A DNA stretch of 64,000 bases from WLMZ01 sp038227995. Lineage in GTDB: Bacteria > Actinomycetota > Acidimicrobiia > Acidimicrobiales > Ilumatobacteraceae. Shown here piece by piece: positions 1 through 8,825 of the stretch (positions within the stretch are counted from its first letter, which is position 1; every line of letters begins with the position of its first letter). The notes under the pieces are model-generated. The model was not told the origin of the DNA, did not search any database, and was given only the letters and a program-made list of their open reading frames with translations. The stretch is from positions 1-64,000 of the forward strand of contig JBBRPP010000030.1 of NCBI GenBank assembly GCA_038227995.1. The letters run 5' to 3'. Position numbers and translations under genes: made by a program.

Positions 1-351
1 ATCAACAACAACCAATCCGCCTCAGCCGCCGTCAAATTCGCTGACCGACGCCGGATCTCAGCCTCCAACAACTCCACCGACACCCAACCACCCGCACCCG
101 CACCCGCACCCGCACCCGCCGTATCCGCCGAGCCCGTCAACACCGCCGAAGAAGATCCCATCCCACCATCCTCCCAAAAGGGTGCGCGACAGATCCCCGA
201 CACCCCGCCACACCCGCTGTGCCAACTGTCGCCATCGGACGACAACCCGCCGCACCCACGATGCGAACAGTCGTCATCGGACGACAACACGTCGCACCCA
301 CGATGCGAACAGTCGCCATCGGACGACAACCGGCCGCACCCACGATGCTGA
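1..351 (+). CDS. 3' end of an unidentified Pro/Ser-rich protein (partial)
   Basis: The frame is open from the first base to a TGA at 349-351, so 116 C-terminal residues are visible and the start lies outside the window. There is an Ala-Pro run near residues 31-40. The last 40 or so residues are nearly three copies of a 14-residue unit of the type SPSDDNPPHPRCEQ, encoded by 42-bp tandem DNA repeats. Codon use is rich in AAC, ACC and CCC, unlike the genes that follow. I recognise no domain. The DNA repeat continues past the stop, so the C-terminus may vary between strains. The stretch could also be non-coding. Confidence 0.35.
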   Translation: MNNNQSASAAVKFADRRRISASNNSTDTQPPAPAPAPAPAVSAEPVNTAEEDPIPPSSQKGARQIPDTPPHPLCQLSPSDDNPPHPRCEQSSSDDNTSHPRCEQSPSDDNRPHPRC

Positions 352-385
352 CAGTCGCCATCGGACGACAACCCAACCGCACCCC
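228..385 (+). repeat. 42-bp tandem repeat, about 3.7 copies
   Basis: Units begin at 228, 270, 312 and 354 with the shared head GTCGCCATCGGACGACAAC (GTCGTC in the second unit). The period of exactly 42 bp keeps the reading frame of the partial ORF. The third unit differs from the others near its end (GCTGACA for GCGAACA), and that change creates the TGA stop. The fourth unit decays after about 30 bp. Confidence 0.85.
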
Positions 386-405
386 ATCCGCCGGGCGCAT
401 AACGA

Positions 406-433
406 GCCAGGGGCCAGGGGCCAGGGGCCAGGG
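406..433 (+). repeat. 7-bp microsatellite, four copies of GCCAGGG
   Basis: Four exact head-to-tail copies of GCCAGGG lie between the end of the 42-bp repeats and the convergent LLM gene. No gene is seen in 352-467. Confidence 0.8.
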
Positions 434-467
434 ACCACGAGCATGGCCAGCTGAACCCGGCCGTAGA

Positions 468-1571
468 TCAGCTGAATTCGGGGATGACGTGCTTGCCGAC
501 GAGCTCGATGGTCTGCATCACCTTGTCGTGGGCGATGTCGTACGGGTTGACGAGGCACAGCAACAGATCGACGCCCGCCGCCTCGTAGCGGCGGCAGATC
601 TCGATGACGTCGTCAGGCGTGCCACACGCGCACGCACCGAGGCTCTGCAGGATGTCGAGGCTGAGCAGTTCGAGCGACCCGTCCTTGTCGTGGTCGTGCA
701 TGCCCTGCGCGTATCCGTAGTTGCCCAGACCTTCCTCGCGCTCTTCCATCCACTCGGCGAGGGCACCGATGATCCGCGCGCCCGCCTTCGGGTACCACTC
801 GAAGCTGCGCCGGGCGACGTCTTCGGCTTCCTGCCGAGTCGGCGCGCAGTTCATCATCGTGAACGTCGCCGCCGTCGAGTTGACGAACGCGCCCAGCGGC
901 TTCTGGCACCGGGTCTGTGCTTCGCGATACAGATCGATCTTGCGCTTGATCTCTTCCGGCGGTACGCCGACTGCGAAGCTGCACAGACCAAGGCCGAGCT
1001 CGCCGACCTGGGCATGACCGTCGTCGCTGCTCGTCGCTCCGAAGATGGGCGGATGCGGGCTCTGCATCGGCTTGGGCAACACGCGCCGCTTGGGCATGCT
1101 CCACGTCGCACCGCTGAACTCGTACTCGTCGTTGGTCCAGCAACCGACGACGTGACCGATCGCCTCCTGCCACATCGCCCGCGTCGCCTTCGGGTCGATG
1201 CCGAAGCCCTCGAGTTCGAGTCTGGTGGCCGAACGCCCGGTGCCGAAGTCGACACGACCGTTCGAGATCAGGTCGAGCACCGCCACGGACTCGGCCGTGC
1301 GTACCGGGTGGTTGTATGGCGCCGGCATCAACCGCACGCCATAGCCGAGGCGGATGTTCTCGGTCCGCGCTGCGATCGCTCCGTACAAGATCTCGGGGTT
1401 CGAGCAGTGGCTGTACTCGCTGAGGAAGTGGTGCTCGACAGTCCAGAATGCGTGCCAGCCGAGCTTGTCGGCGGCGACCGCCTGCTCGATCGTGTTGTGA
1501 TAGGCGATCCGCTCGCTGTCAGCCGTCCACGGCTGGGCGACTGGGATCTCGTAGAACAGCGCGAACTTCAT
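468..1571 (-). CDS. LLM class (luciferase-like) flavin-dependent oxidoreductase
   Basis: Protein of 367 aa of the bacterial luciferase-like monooxygenase fold. It starts with the typical first strand MKFALFYE, has FWTVEHHF at residues 42-49, and then the HPVRTAES and GRVDFGTGRS motifs that line the flavin site. The family uses F420 or FMN to oxidise or hydroxylate small organic molecules; the substrate is not evident. The ATG at 1571 is preferred because the family begins directly with this strand; the frame is open further upstream without homology. It is 46 bp downstream of the RidA gene on the same strand and probably cotranscribed. A paralogue lies at 9696-10844. Confidence 0.85.
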   Translation of the reverse strand: MKFALFYEIPVAQPWTADSERIAYHNTIEQAVAADKLGWHAFWTVEHHFLSEYSHCSNPEILYGAIAARTENIRLGYGVRLMPAPYNHPVRTAESVAVLDLISNGRVDFGTGRSATRLELEGFGIDPKATRAMWQEAIGHVVGCWTNDEYEFSGATWSMPKRRVLPKPMQSPHPPIFGATSSDDGHAQVGELGLGLCSFAVGVPPEEIKRKIDLYREAQTRCQKPLGAFVNSTAATFTMMNCAPTRQEAEDVARRSFEWYPKAGARIIGALAEWMEEREEGLGNYGYAQGMHDHDKDGSLELLSLDILQSLGACACGTPDDVIEICRRYEAAGVDLLLCLVNPYDIAHDKVMQTIELVGKHVIPEFS

Positions 1572-1617
1572 CGCCGCACCATACATCTGACGATGCGTCA
1601 GAAATGATGGCGGACGC

Positions 1618-2004
1618 TCAGTCGGCGGCGGCGATGACCGCGATCTCGATCCGCCACGCGGGCCGGGCCAATGCAGGCACTGCCACCAACGTGCTCGCGA
1701 CCCGATGGCCACCCAGGACGCGATCGCGGACAGCCATCACGTCGGCCAACGGCTCGCCATCGATCACGAAGGTCGTGATCGAGACGATGTCATCGGTCGT
1801 CATCGATGCGGCTTCGAGAATCGCGACGATGTTGGTCCACACGACCTCGGTCTGTTCGTGCAGGCTCTGCGGCACCGTGCCATCGGGCAGCGTGGGGACG
1901 ACGCCCGACATGTGCAGTGTCCGAGACGGGTTGGTGACGAGAATCGCGTGCGCGTAGTTGGCCGCCGGCGGCGCAATCGAGTGCGGAGTGATCTCGGTGT
2001 TCAT
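1618..2004 (-). CDS. RidA/YjgF/YER057c/UK114 family protein
   Basis: 128-aa protein with the RidA pattern: NPSRTLHMSGVVPTLPDG near the N-terminus, then QTEVVWTNIVAILEAASMTTDDIVSITTF, and a C-terminal strand ending ARPAWRIEIAVIAAAD. RidA proteins are trimers that hydrolyse reactive enamine/imine intermediates, or act as catabolic deaminases. The usual catalytic Arg before the last strand region is represented by ARPAWRIE, so activity is plausible. ATG 2004 is chosen over a TTG at 2016. It sits between a Tat-exported protein and the LLM gene on the same strand, which suggests it cleans up or processes an LLM product (inference). Confidence 0.85.
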   Translation of the reverse strand: MNTEITPHSIAPPAANYAHAILVTNPSRTLHMSGVVPTLPDGTVPQSLHEQTEVVWTNIVAILEAASMTTDDIVSITTFVIDGEPLADVMAVRDRVLGGHRVASTLVAVPALARPAWRIEIAVIAAAD

Positions 2005-2037
2005 CTGGTCGTGCAACGTATCAGTGCGACAAACGCA

Positions 2038-3072
2038 TCATCGGTAGTACCCGACCAGATCGACGACGACGTCGCTTGCGAGCGACGGTGCGGCACCAAC
2101 ACGAACGAGGATCGTTGCGCCGGCACCACACGCAACTGTGCACGAGTTGGCGACGGTCTGGTTCGGGTTGTCCCAGTTGAGGTTCGAGGTACCGGCGAAG
2201 GCGGTGCCCGCACCCCGTGTCGACATGTACCCCGCCAGGTTCTGGCCGACAGCGGTGAGGTTGATGATCACCGCAACGGCGTCGGCCGGAACACCGCTGC
2301 CGTTGGCAGTGCAGTCGACAGACCTGTCCACGTTCCCCGCCAGCTTCGTCTTGGATCCGACCGCGGTCGGCAGCTCACCGGGACGCGAGTCGTAGACGCG
2401 CACCGGGCTGGCGAGCACCGTCAAGGCGCCCGAGCTGTTCGCCGCACCGAGGCGCACCCATCGACCGCTCGCAGCCGGCAGCGCACTCTGCTGCACGCAG
2501 AACCAGAGGGTCGCCTGTCCCCCACTGCTCTGCACGAACGTGTCGCCCCACGCCGAATCGGTCGATGCGTTCGGTGCCCCGGGGTGGACGCCGTTGAACG
2601 TGAGATCGAACGTCGTCCCTTCGGCCATCACGCCGTAGTACCCGGTGCCGCGGACACCGACCCAGCCCGCGCCGTCACCGTGAACACCTGCGCCGAGCGC
2701 AGCGATGCCCGTGACACCTTCGCCGAACTCGTTGGCCGGATTGGCGACACCGACGATCGCTCGCTCGCCATCGGTCGTGACCCTGAACGCGTCACCCGAA
2801 TTCTGCTGCGACACGATGAGCGTTTCCTCGACCGTGTCCGTCTCCCCGCCGGCGAGCACCGACGGAGCCGGGGCCGCTGCTGCGGGTTGAACTGCAATGA
2901 GGCCGCCGGCGACGACACCGACCGCCGCCGCCGCTGCACCACCGATCAGCCCACGACGCGAGATCTGTGAGGCATCAGCCAGTTGGGCTCGCAACGAACG
3001 GTTGTCGCGCTCGAGCTGATCGACTCGGGCCACGAGATCGGCGAGGTCGGCGAGATCAACATCCTGCGTCAT
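2038..3072 (-). CDS. Tat-exported protein with coiled-coil N-terminus and DxR...GYY domain
   Basis: 344 aa. Residues 5-35 form a leucine-rich predicted coiled coil (LADLVARVDQLERDNRSLR). A twin-arginine signal follows unusually far in: ISRRGLIGG at 37-45, a hydrophobic stretch to about 62, then AAAAPAP as probable cleavage site. Residues about 80-200 are Gly-rich and beta-like (VGVANP, GVHGDGAGWVGVRG). The last 125 residues hold a module running from RVYDSR to VVDLVGYYR, related in pattern to three modules in the subtilase at 43848-46856. Function is unknown; the protein is probably cell-surface or secreted. ATG 3072 is the start; a much longer frame upstream overlaps the divergent aldolase gene and is spurious. 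Confidence 0.7.
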   Translation of the reverse strand: MTQDVDLADLADLVARVDQLERDNRSLRAQLADASQISRRGLIGGAAAAAVGVVAGGLIAVQPAAAAPAPSVLAGGETDTVEETLIVSQQNSGDAFRVTTDGERAIVGVANPANEFGEGVTGIAALGAGVHGDGAGWVGVRGTGYYGVMAEGTTFDLTFNGVHPGAPNASTDSAWGDTFVQSSGGQATLWFCVQQSALPAASGRWVRLGAANSSGALTVLASPVRVYDSRPGELPTAVGSKTKLAGNVDRSVDCTANGSGVPADAVAVIINLTAVGQNLAGYMSTRGAGTAFAGTSNLNWDNPNQTVANSCTVACGAGATILVRVGAAPSLASDVVVDLVGYYR

Positions 3073-3150
3073 CGCCCGATCTTCGCACAACGCGTGCGCT
3101 GTCCGCCGTACGTGTCTGGACATCTCCGCCATGGTGCGTAGGCTTTCCCC

Positions 3151-3966
3151 ATGGCCATGACGGAGAACCAGGTACGCACGATCGACGGTGTCGAGCTCAC
3201 GCCGAAGCAGGTCGGACTCGAACTGCCGAAAACGTTCGAGACGGTCGACGAGGAACGGCTCGAACGCAAGCAGAAGCTGGCCGGCGCGCTGCGCATCTTC
3301 GGTCGCCTCGGCTTCGCTGAAGGCGTTGCCGGGCACATCACCGTGCGCGACCCCGAGTTCCCCGACTGCTTCTGGGTCAACCCGTTCGGCAAGAGCTTCC
3401 GCCACATGCGCGTCAGCGATCTGATCCTGGTCAACCACTCCGGCGACGTGGTGTACGGCTCGCAGCCCGTCAATCGGGCGGCGTTCGTGATCCATGCCGC
3501 GGTGCACGAAGCCCGACCCGACATCATGGCTGCGGCCCACAGCCACTCGGTGCACGGCAAGGCGTTCAGCTCGCTGGGCATCCCGCTCGATCCCATCACC
3601 CAGGACTCGTGCATCTTTTATCAGGACCACACGGTGATCAACGAGCAGGGTGGCGCAGTCGTGTTCGAGATCGAGGCCGGCAAGGAACTGGCGTCGAAGT
3701 TCCCCACCGGCAAGGCTGCGATCCATCGCAACCACGGTCTGTTCACCGTCGGCGAGACGGTCGATGCCGCCGCGTTCTGGTTCATCTCGATGGAGCGCAG
3801 TTGTCAGGCCCAGTTGCTGGCGATGGCCGCCGGGACGCCTCACCTGATCAACCACACCGACGCCGAGTACACGCAGAAGAACACGGGCTACCCGCTCGCC
3901 GGCTGGTTCAGTTTCCAGCCGCTGTGGCAGGAGATCTGCCGCACCGATCCCGATCTGTTCGACTGA
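3151..3966 (+). CDS. class II aldolase/adducin family protein
   Basis: 271 aa with the whole class II aldolase fold. AEGVAGHITVRDPE corresponds to the substrate-binding loop, AAHSHSVHGKAFSSLG carries the metal-ligand histidines, and IHRNHGLFTVG supplies the third histidine. Members cleave or epimerise sugar phosphates, or act as decarboxylases on other small molecules; the substrate here cannot be told. Two ATGs (3151 and 3157) are possible. It is divergent from the Tat-exported protein across 78 bp, and the EamA transporter follows 21 bp downstream, perhaps in one transcript. Confidence 0.85.
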   Translation: MAMTENQVRTIDGVELTPKQVGLELPKTFETVDEERLERKQKLAGALRIFGRLGFAEGVAGHITVRDPEFPDCFWVNPFGKSFRHMRVSDLILVNHSGDVVYGSQPVNRAAFVIHAAVHEARPDIMAAAHSHSVHGKAFSSLGIPLDPITQDSCIFYQDHTVINEQGGAVVFEIEAGKELASKFPTGKAAIHRNHGLFTVGETVDAAAFWFISMERSCQAQLLAMAAGTPHLINHTDAEYTQKNTGYPLAGWFSFQPLWQEICRTDPDLFD

Positions 3967-3987
3967 CCTGCCGAGTCGAGATCTCGA

Positions 3988-4878
3988 TTGAACCGCGAGC
4001 GAGGGCTCGGCGGCTTCTCGCCGGAGGCCGTCTTCGTCCTCAGCGGCATCTCCCAGAACATCGGAACGATCCTCGCCCGGTCGCTGTTCGACGAGGCTCG
4101 GCCGGCCACCGTTGCGGCGATCCGGGTCAGCTTTGCCGCGCTGGTCCTGCTCGCGATCTCGTGGCGCCAGTGGAACCCGTGGTCCACGACTCACCCGCGA
4201 TGGACCCGCGCTCAGCTCGGCTGGTGCGCGGTGTTCGGCATCGCCACGGCGCTGATGAACCTGTTCTTCTACCTCGCCATCGATCACATCGACATCGGCA
4301 AGGGCATGGCGATCGAGTTCATCGGCCCGATCGCGGTCGCCGCGTCACGAACCCGTAGCAAGCGCAACGCCCTCGCTGTCGGGCTCGCGGCGATCGGGGT
4401 CTGCGTCCTCTCCGGGTTCACGTCGCACGGCAGCGGCGTCGGCCTGCTGTTCATCTTCCTCGCGTCGGCGATGTGGGCTTGCTACATCCTGCTCGGCGCA
4501 CACGTCGCCGGCAACGACCGCGGCGTGGCCGGCCTCGGCGTCGGCCTGGTCTTCGGCGCGATCGTGATCGCACCGTTCGGTGTGTCCGGGAGCGGCCACG
4601 TGTTCTCGACACCATCGCTGCTCGCCGGCTGTTGTGCGGTGGCACTGTTCACGACGATCATCGGCTACGGCCTCGATCAGCACATCCTGCGGCGAATCCC
4701 GGCAGGTCGCTTCGCACTCCTCCTCGCGCTCACACCCGTCGAGGCGATGTTCATCGCGTTCATCGCCCTTGATCAGCGACCCTCTGCGCTCGACCTCGTC
4801 GGCGTCGCGTTCGTGCTCGCCGGCGTCATCTCCCAACAATCCGACCGACCGCCCGCACTCGTCGATCAACCGGTCTGA
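3988..4878 (+). CDS. EamA family (RhtA-like) transporter
   Basis: 296 aa with about ten hydrophobic segments in two EamA repeats. Examples are VFVLSGISQNIGTILARSLF and VRVSFAALVLLAISW-type helices in the first half and LLALTPVEAMFIAFIALDQ in the second. The first repeat ends in NLFFYLAIDHIDIGKGMAIEF, typical of the RhtA amino-acid/metabolite exporters. The probable start is a TTG at 3988, since the frame has no earlier start after the aldolase gene. It ends 1 bp before the stop of the convergent fabH gene. The exported metabolite is unknown. Confidence 0.8.
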   Translation: MNRERGLGGFSPEAVFVLSGISQNIGTILARSLFDEARPATVAAIRVSFAALVLLAISWRQWNPWSTTHPRWTRAQLGWCAVFGIATALMNLFFYLAIDHIDIGKGMAIEFIGPIAVAASRTRSKRNALAVGLAAIGVCVLSGFTSHGSGVGLLFIFLASAMWACYILLGAHVAGNDRGVAGLGVGLVFGAIVIAPFGVSGSGHVFSTPSLLAGCCAVALFTTIIGYGLDQHILRRIPAGRFALLLALTPVEAMFIAFIALDQRPSALDLVGVAFVLAGVISQQSDRPPALVDQPV

Positions 4879-4879
4879 C

Positions 4880-5851
4880 TCACCATCGGAGCAGGTTGGC
4901 CCCCCAGGTGAGTCCGCCGCCGAGTGCTTCGAACAGCAACAGGTCGCCGCGCTGCACGCGTCCGTCGCGCACCGCAGCGGTCAGCGCCAACGGGATCGAC
5001 GCTGCCGACGTGTTGGCATGCTGGTCGACGGTGAGGACGACGCGATCGACAGCGATGCCGAGCTTGCCTGCGACGCTGTCGATGATGCGCGCGTTGGCCT
5101 GATGGGGAATCACCCACGCAATGTCGGCCGACGACAACCCGGCGGTACCGAGCACCTCGGCCACGACTTCGGTCAACTTGCCCACTGCATGGCGGTAGAC
5201 CTCCTGCCCGCGCATCCGTAGGTGTCCGGTCGTTCCCGTCGACGAAGGTCCACCGTCGACGTAGAGTAGGTCGTGCAGGCGACCGTCACTGTGCAACGCG
5301 CTGGCGAGCAGCCCGCGATCCGCACTGGTGCCCGCGCCGGATTCGGCGCGCAACACGACGGCACCCGCGCCATCGCCGAAGAGGACACACGTGGTCCGGT
5401 CGGTCCAGTCCAGCAACCGTGAGAAGGTCTCGGCACCGATCACCAACGCGCATGTCGCCAACCCGTGACAGAGCATGCTGTCGGCGACCGACAGGGCGTA
5501 CACGAAACCGGAGCAGACGGCCTGGATGTCGAACGCCGCGCCGCGACTCATCCCGAGCTTGGCCTGGACCGACGCCGCCGTCGCCGGGAACGTCTCGTCG
5601 GGCGTGGCGGTGGCGACGATCACGAGATCGATCTGGTCCACCGAGACGCCCGCGTCAGCGAGCGCAGATCGGGCCGCATGAGTGGCGAGATCCGAGGTCA
5701 CTTCACCGGCGGCCGCGATGTGGCGCTGACGGATGCCCGTGCGCTGCACGATCCACTCGTCGGAGGTGTCGACCATCGCACTCAGGTCGTCGTTGACGAC
5801 GACGCGCTCGGGGAGGTAGCTGCCACACCCCAACGCGACGGACCGGATCAC
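4880..5851 (-). CDS. fabH: beta-ketoacyl-ACP synthase III (FabH-like)
   Basis: 323 aa, normal length for KAS III, which condenses an acyl-CoA primer with malonyl-ACP to start fatty acid synthesis. All three catalytic residues are present: Cys113 in QAVCSGFVYAL, His250 in VIPHQANARI and Asn280 in DQHANTSAASIP. The N-terminus VIRSVALGCGSYLPERVV and DTSDEWIVQRTGIRQRHIA are typical. GTG 5851 is chosen because homology begins there. No other fab genes are adjacent, so a role in a special acyl chain or secondary metabolite is also possible. Confidence 0.88.
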   Translation of the reverse strand: MIRSVALGCGSYLPERVVVNDDLSAMVDTSDEWIVQRTGIRQRHIAAAGEVTSDLATHAARSALADAGVSVDQIDLVIVATATPDETFPATAASVQAKLGMSRGAAFDIQAVCSGFVYALSVADSMLCHGLATCALVIGAETFSRLLDWTDRTTCVLFGDGAGAVVLRAESGAGTSADRGLLASALHSDGRLHDLLYVDGGPSSTGTTGHLRMRGQEVYRHAVGKLTEVVAEVLGTAGLSSADIAWVIPHQANARIIDSVAGKLGIAVDRVVLTVDQHANTSAASIPLALTAAVRDGRVQRGDLLLFEALGGGLTWGANLLRW

Positions 5852-5888
5852 ACGTCGAGGGTATGCCAGTTCGCCGCAACCACCACGG

Positions 5889-6956
5889 TTACCCGCTGGT
5901 AGCGATGGGTGCGGCGATGCCGAGGCTGGCCGCGACCGCCGGCTTGCGCAATTTCCACACGAACCCGTCGTACAGGATGTGCAGTGCACCGAAGAACAGC
6001 ACGAGGTAGGCGTACATGCGGCCGTCGAGCATGTTCCATGTCACCGCGATCAGACCGGCGATCGCCGAGAAGTACGCGACGTACAGGCTGACCCTTCGGG
6101 TCCGAGTGCGGCTGGCGACAACGACGATGCTCACGTCGCCGGTGGTCGAGCGGCGCCGCAGCGAACTGTGGACGATGCCGAAGTACTCGATCGAGTGCGC
6201 GGCGACGTAGCCCGCGATGCCCGCAATCGGGTCGACCATCACCGCGACGAGAAGTCCGAGCGTTCCGGCGGCGTAGATCCACTTCGCCGTGCGCGCCGAG
6301 CTGGACGGCGTCGAGCGCTCGGCCCGCGTCCAGCGCACGGCAAGGATCACCGACACGATCGCGCTGATCCAGAACAGCGGCTTGGCGACCCCACTCAGCG
6401 AGTGCAGCGCGTCGACGCTGCGACCGTTGGTGTCGCCGAACCCGATCTTGGCGCTGAGCTTCTGGATATCGATGAAGCCGGCCATGAACAGCAGTGCGCT
6501 GACCAACCAGGCGACGAGCATCGGCTTCTCCAGCCGTCCGTTGTCGTCGCCGGCCTTGCGCCCGTAGATGCGCATCACGCCATAACGCTGCATGAGCGTG
6601 TGCTCGGCGTTCCACAACCCGGCGACGACGCCGACGAGCGCGAGGCTGACGTTCAGACCGATCGCGATCAGCGCGACCGCGACGAACGGGGCCCATGTGT
6701 AGAGCCGCCGATGCGCCGTCCGCTGCGCCTCGTCGCCATAGACGAGCCCAAGTGTCAGCGGTTGATGAGCGAAGGAGACCACGAAGATGATGCCCATCAA
6801 CGCCTGCATCCGCGTGACGCCATGGGATTCGTAGGTGTGCATCAACAACGCGATCGGCAACCAGCACCAACCGAGAACGACATCGGCAAGCGGCCCGTGC
6901 ACCCAGGGCTTCGATGCGGGCACTGCGGTAACGGGGGGCGTGCGGTTGATGAGCAT
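5889..6956 (-). CDS. polytopic membrane protein with conserved histidines
   Basis: 355 aa with about eight to nine hydrophobic helices. Histidines and charged residues sit at helix edges in motifs that look conserved: VSFAHQPLTLGLVYGD, NAEHTLMQRYGVMRIYGRKAG, VAAHSIEYFGIVHSSLRRR and ALHILYDGFVWKLRKP. The pattern recalls membrane-bound metal enzymes, but I cannot assign a family. ATG 6956 follows the divergent SGNH gene start by only 31 bp, so both promoters must lie in or around that gap. It is 37 bp upstream of fabH on the same strand and may be cotranscribed with it. Confidence 0.65.
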   Translation of the reverse strand: MLINRTPPVTAVPASKPWVHGPLADVVLGWCWLPIALLMHTYESHGVTRMQALMGIIFVVSFAHQPLTLGLVYGDEAQRTAHRRLYTWAPFVAVALIAIGLNVSLALVGVVAGLWNAEHTLMQRYGVMRIYGRKAGDDNGRLEKPMLVAWLVSALLFMAGFIDIQKLSAKIGFGDTNGRSVDALHSLSGVAKPLFWISAIVSVILAVRWTRAERSTPSSSARTAKWIYAAGTLGLLVAVMVDPIAGIAGYVAAHSIEYFGIVHSSLRRRSTTGDVSIVVVASRTRTRRVSLYVAYFSAIAGLIAVTWNMLDGRMYAYLVLFFGALHILYDGFVWKLRKPAVAASLGIAAPIATSG

Positions 6957-6987
6957 CGCCAGAGACAATACAAGATACGGTCGGTCC

Positions 6988-7989
6988 GTGACCCCGGTGG
7001 AGCCCTCCCTGCGCGGCATCGCCTGGCCGGCCGGCGCAGGCGTGCCGTATCCACGTGCTGATCCCTCCGACATCGGCCGGCTGCCGGCCGACACGTGGGG
7101 CACAGCGTCGTTGCCCGTCGGTGTTCGGATCGAGGTCGTCGGCACGGCGAGCGCGCTGGACATCGAGTACACGACGGCCACGGACGACCTCGGCTACCGC
7201 GGCGTCGGCGCCGGAGCGGTGTTCTCGGCATGGAGTGGCGGACTGCAGGTCGACGAGCAGCCGGCGACGCTCGGCACGTCTGTCGTCCGCGTTTGCGTTG
7301 GCCTCGCGACCGCCGGCGAGCGCGCGATCGTCTATCTCCCGGAGGGCATGAAGCCGACCATCATCTCCATCAACGCGATCGGTGGCTCCGTCGCGCCGGC
7401 GCCCGCGCAACCACGATGGCTCGCCTACGGCGACTCGATCGCCGAAGGTTGGATCGCGTCGGGGCCTGCCGGCGCATGGCCAGCCATCGCCGGACGGACT
7501 CACGGACTCGATGTCGTCAACCTCGGCTACGCCGGTTCGGCGCGGGGCGAGATCGTCTCGGCCGAGCACATCGCGTCGTTGTCGGCCGACGTCATCTCGA
7601 TCACACACGGCACGAACTGCTGGACCCGTATCCCCCACTCGGCCGAGCAGATGTACGCGAACACGTCGGCGTTCCTGCGCATCGTTCGCGCCGGACACCC
7701 CGGCATCCCGATCGTCGTCGGCAGCCCGATCGTGCGGCCCGACGGCGAGTCCACGCGGAACCGGCTCGGCGCGACCCACGACGACATCCGCCGCGCGATG
7801 GAAGCCGCAGCGCGCGATCTCGTCGACGCCGGTGATCGTCTCGTCACGCTCGTGCCCGGTCGCGACATCGTCGACGCGTCCCTGCTCGCGGACGGCGTGC
7901 ATCCGGGCGATGCCGGGCACGCAGCGCTGGCGTCGGTGTTCGGCGCGGCAGTCGCCGCGGCGCTTGCCAGCAGTGTCGCTCAGTCCTGA
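6988..7989 (+). CDS. SGNH/GDSL hydrolase family esterase
   Basis: 333 aa. The N-terminal 140 residues form a beta-rich domain like those preceding catalytic domains of carbohydrate esterases. The SGNH domain begins at WLAYGDSIAEGW (Ser150, block I), continues with VVNLGYAGSARGE (block II Gly) and ISITHGTNCW (block III Asn), and ends with LLADGVHPGDAGH (block V Asp and His). Members deacylate sugars, lipids or other esters. No signal peptide is seen. GTG 6988 is the likely start, since further upstream the frame would overlap the divergent membrane protein. The stop overlaps the convergent SDR gene by 10 bp. Confidence 0.8.
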   Translation: MTPVEPSLRGIAWPAGAGVPYPRADPSDIGRLPADTWGTASLPVGVRIEVVGTASALDIEYTTATDDLGYRGVGAGAVFSAWSGGLQVDEQPATLGTSVVRVCVGLATAGERAIVYLPEGMKPTIISINAIGGSVAPAPAQPRWLAYGDSIAEGWIASGPAGAWPAIAGRTHGLDVVNLGYAGSARGEIVSAEHIASLSADVISITHGTNCWTRIPHSAEQMYANTSAFLRIVRAGHPGIPIVVGSPIVRPDGESTRNRLGATHDDIRRAMEAAARDLVDAGDRLVTLVPGRDIVDASLLADGVHPGDAGHAALASVFGAAVAAALASSVAQS

Positions 7990-8825
7990 GGCGGCTCGGG
8001 AGTGAACGGCTTCGGGCCGGCGTGGGGAAAGCGGGCCTGCGTCCCGCCGTCGACCACCAGGTTCTGGCCGGTGATGAAGCCGGCCAGGTCTGACACCAGG
8101 AACACGAGCGGCCCGGCGATCTCGTCCGGCGTCCCCCAACGCGCCAGCGGCACGCCGTCGGCAACGACGATCGCGTTCATGTCGCTGATGCCGCGGTTGG
8201 TGAAGCCGTCGACCACGCGAGGCGTGGCGATGATGTCGGGTGCGACCGAGTTGACCCTGATCCCGTACGGCGCCCACTCGTTGGCCATCGTGCGCGCCAG
8301 CGCAGTGGCGCCCGCCTTCGCGGCACCATAGGCGGCGTGGTTCGGTGCGCCGAAGATGCCGCTGATCGACGTCACGAGCGCGAGGCGGCCGGCCGTGCCG
8401 TCGGCGATCATGTGCCGCGCTGCGGCGCGCCCGACAAGCATGTGCTGGGTGAGGTTGATCCGCAGATCTGCATCCCACGCGGCGAGGTCGACGTTGAGCA
8501 GGTCGGCCCACGACGCCATGCCGACGATGTTGACGACGGCGTGGAGCCCACCGAGCATCTCGTGCGCGCTGTCGACGACGCGTTCGGCGTCGACCGGGTC
8601 GGTGACGTCGCCCGACAGCGCGACCGAACGCACGCCCAACGCCGCGACTTCGGCGCTGACCACACTTGCTCGATCGGCGTCGAGGTCGACGACAGCGACA
8701 TCGGCTCCCACGCGGGCGAGCAGCAACGCGGTGGCGCGGCCGATGCCGGACCCACCACCGACGACCAGCGTCGGCTTGGCGCGCAGTCCGAACACGTCGA
8801 CATCAGAAGCAGAAGGGTCACTCAT
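7980..8825 (-). CDS. SDR family NAD(P)-dependent oxidoreductase
   Basis: 281 aa short-chain dehydrogenase. The cofactor motif is GGGSGIG near residue 23, the VDLDAD segment after strand 2 suggests NAD preference, and the catalytic tetrad is represented by the Ser of SISGIFG and by YGAAK. The C-terminal FITGQNLVVDGG is classical. It starts at ATG 8825, overlapping the stop of the next SDR by four bases (ATGA), so the two are translationally coupled and may act on the same compound. It is the last gene of the LLM-SDR-SDR operon. Confidence 0.88.
   Translation of the reverse strand: MSDPSASDVDVFGLRAKPTLVVGGGSGIGRATALLLARVGADVAVVDLDADRASVVSAEVAALGVRSVALSGDVTDPVDAERVVDSAHEMLGGLHAVVNIVGMASWADLLNVDLAAWDADLRINLTQHMLVGRAAARHMIADGTAGRLALVTSISGIFGAPNHAAYGAAKAGATALARTMANEWAPYGIRVNSVAPDIIATPRVVDGFTNRGISDMNAIVVADGVPLARWGTPDEIAGPLVFLVSDLAGFITGQNLVVDGGTQARFPHAGPKPFTPEPPQD

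Noticed and set aside
219..1607. Long plus-strand open frame (462 codons) opposite the LLM gene
   Set aside because: It is the complement of a well-recognised LLM gene, has Arg/Ala/Asp-rich composition without motifs, and arises from high GC.
3073..4287. N-terminal extension of the Tat-exported protein
   Set aside because: The extension would overlap the divergent class II aldolase and EamA genes antisense and carries no motif; the coiled-coil and Tat signal start at ATG 3072.
5852..8511. 887-codon minus-strand frame across 5848-8511
   Set aside because: It crosses three recognised genes in another frame and has shadow composition.
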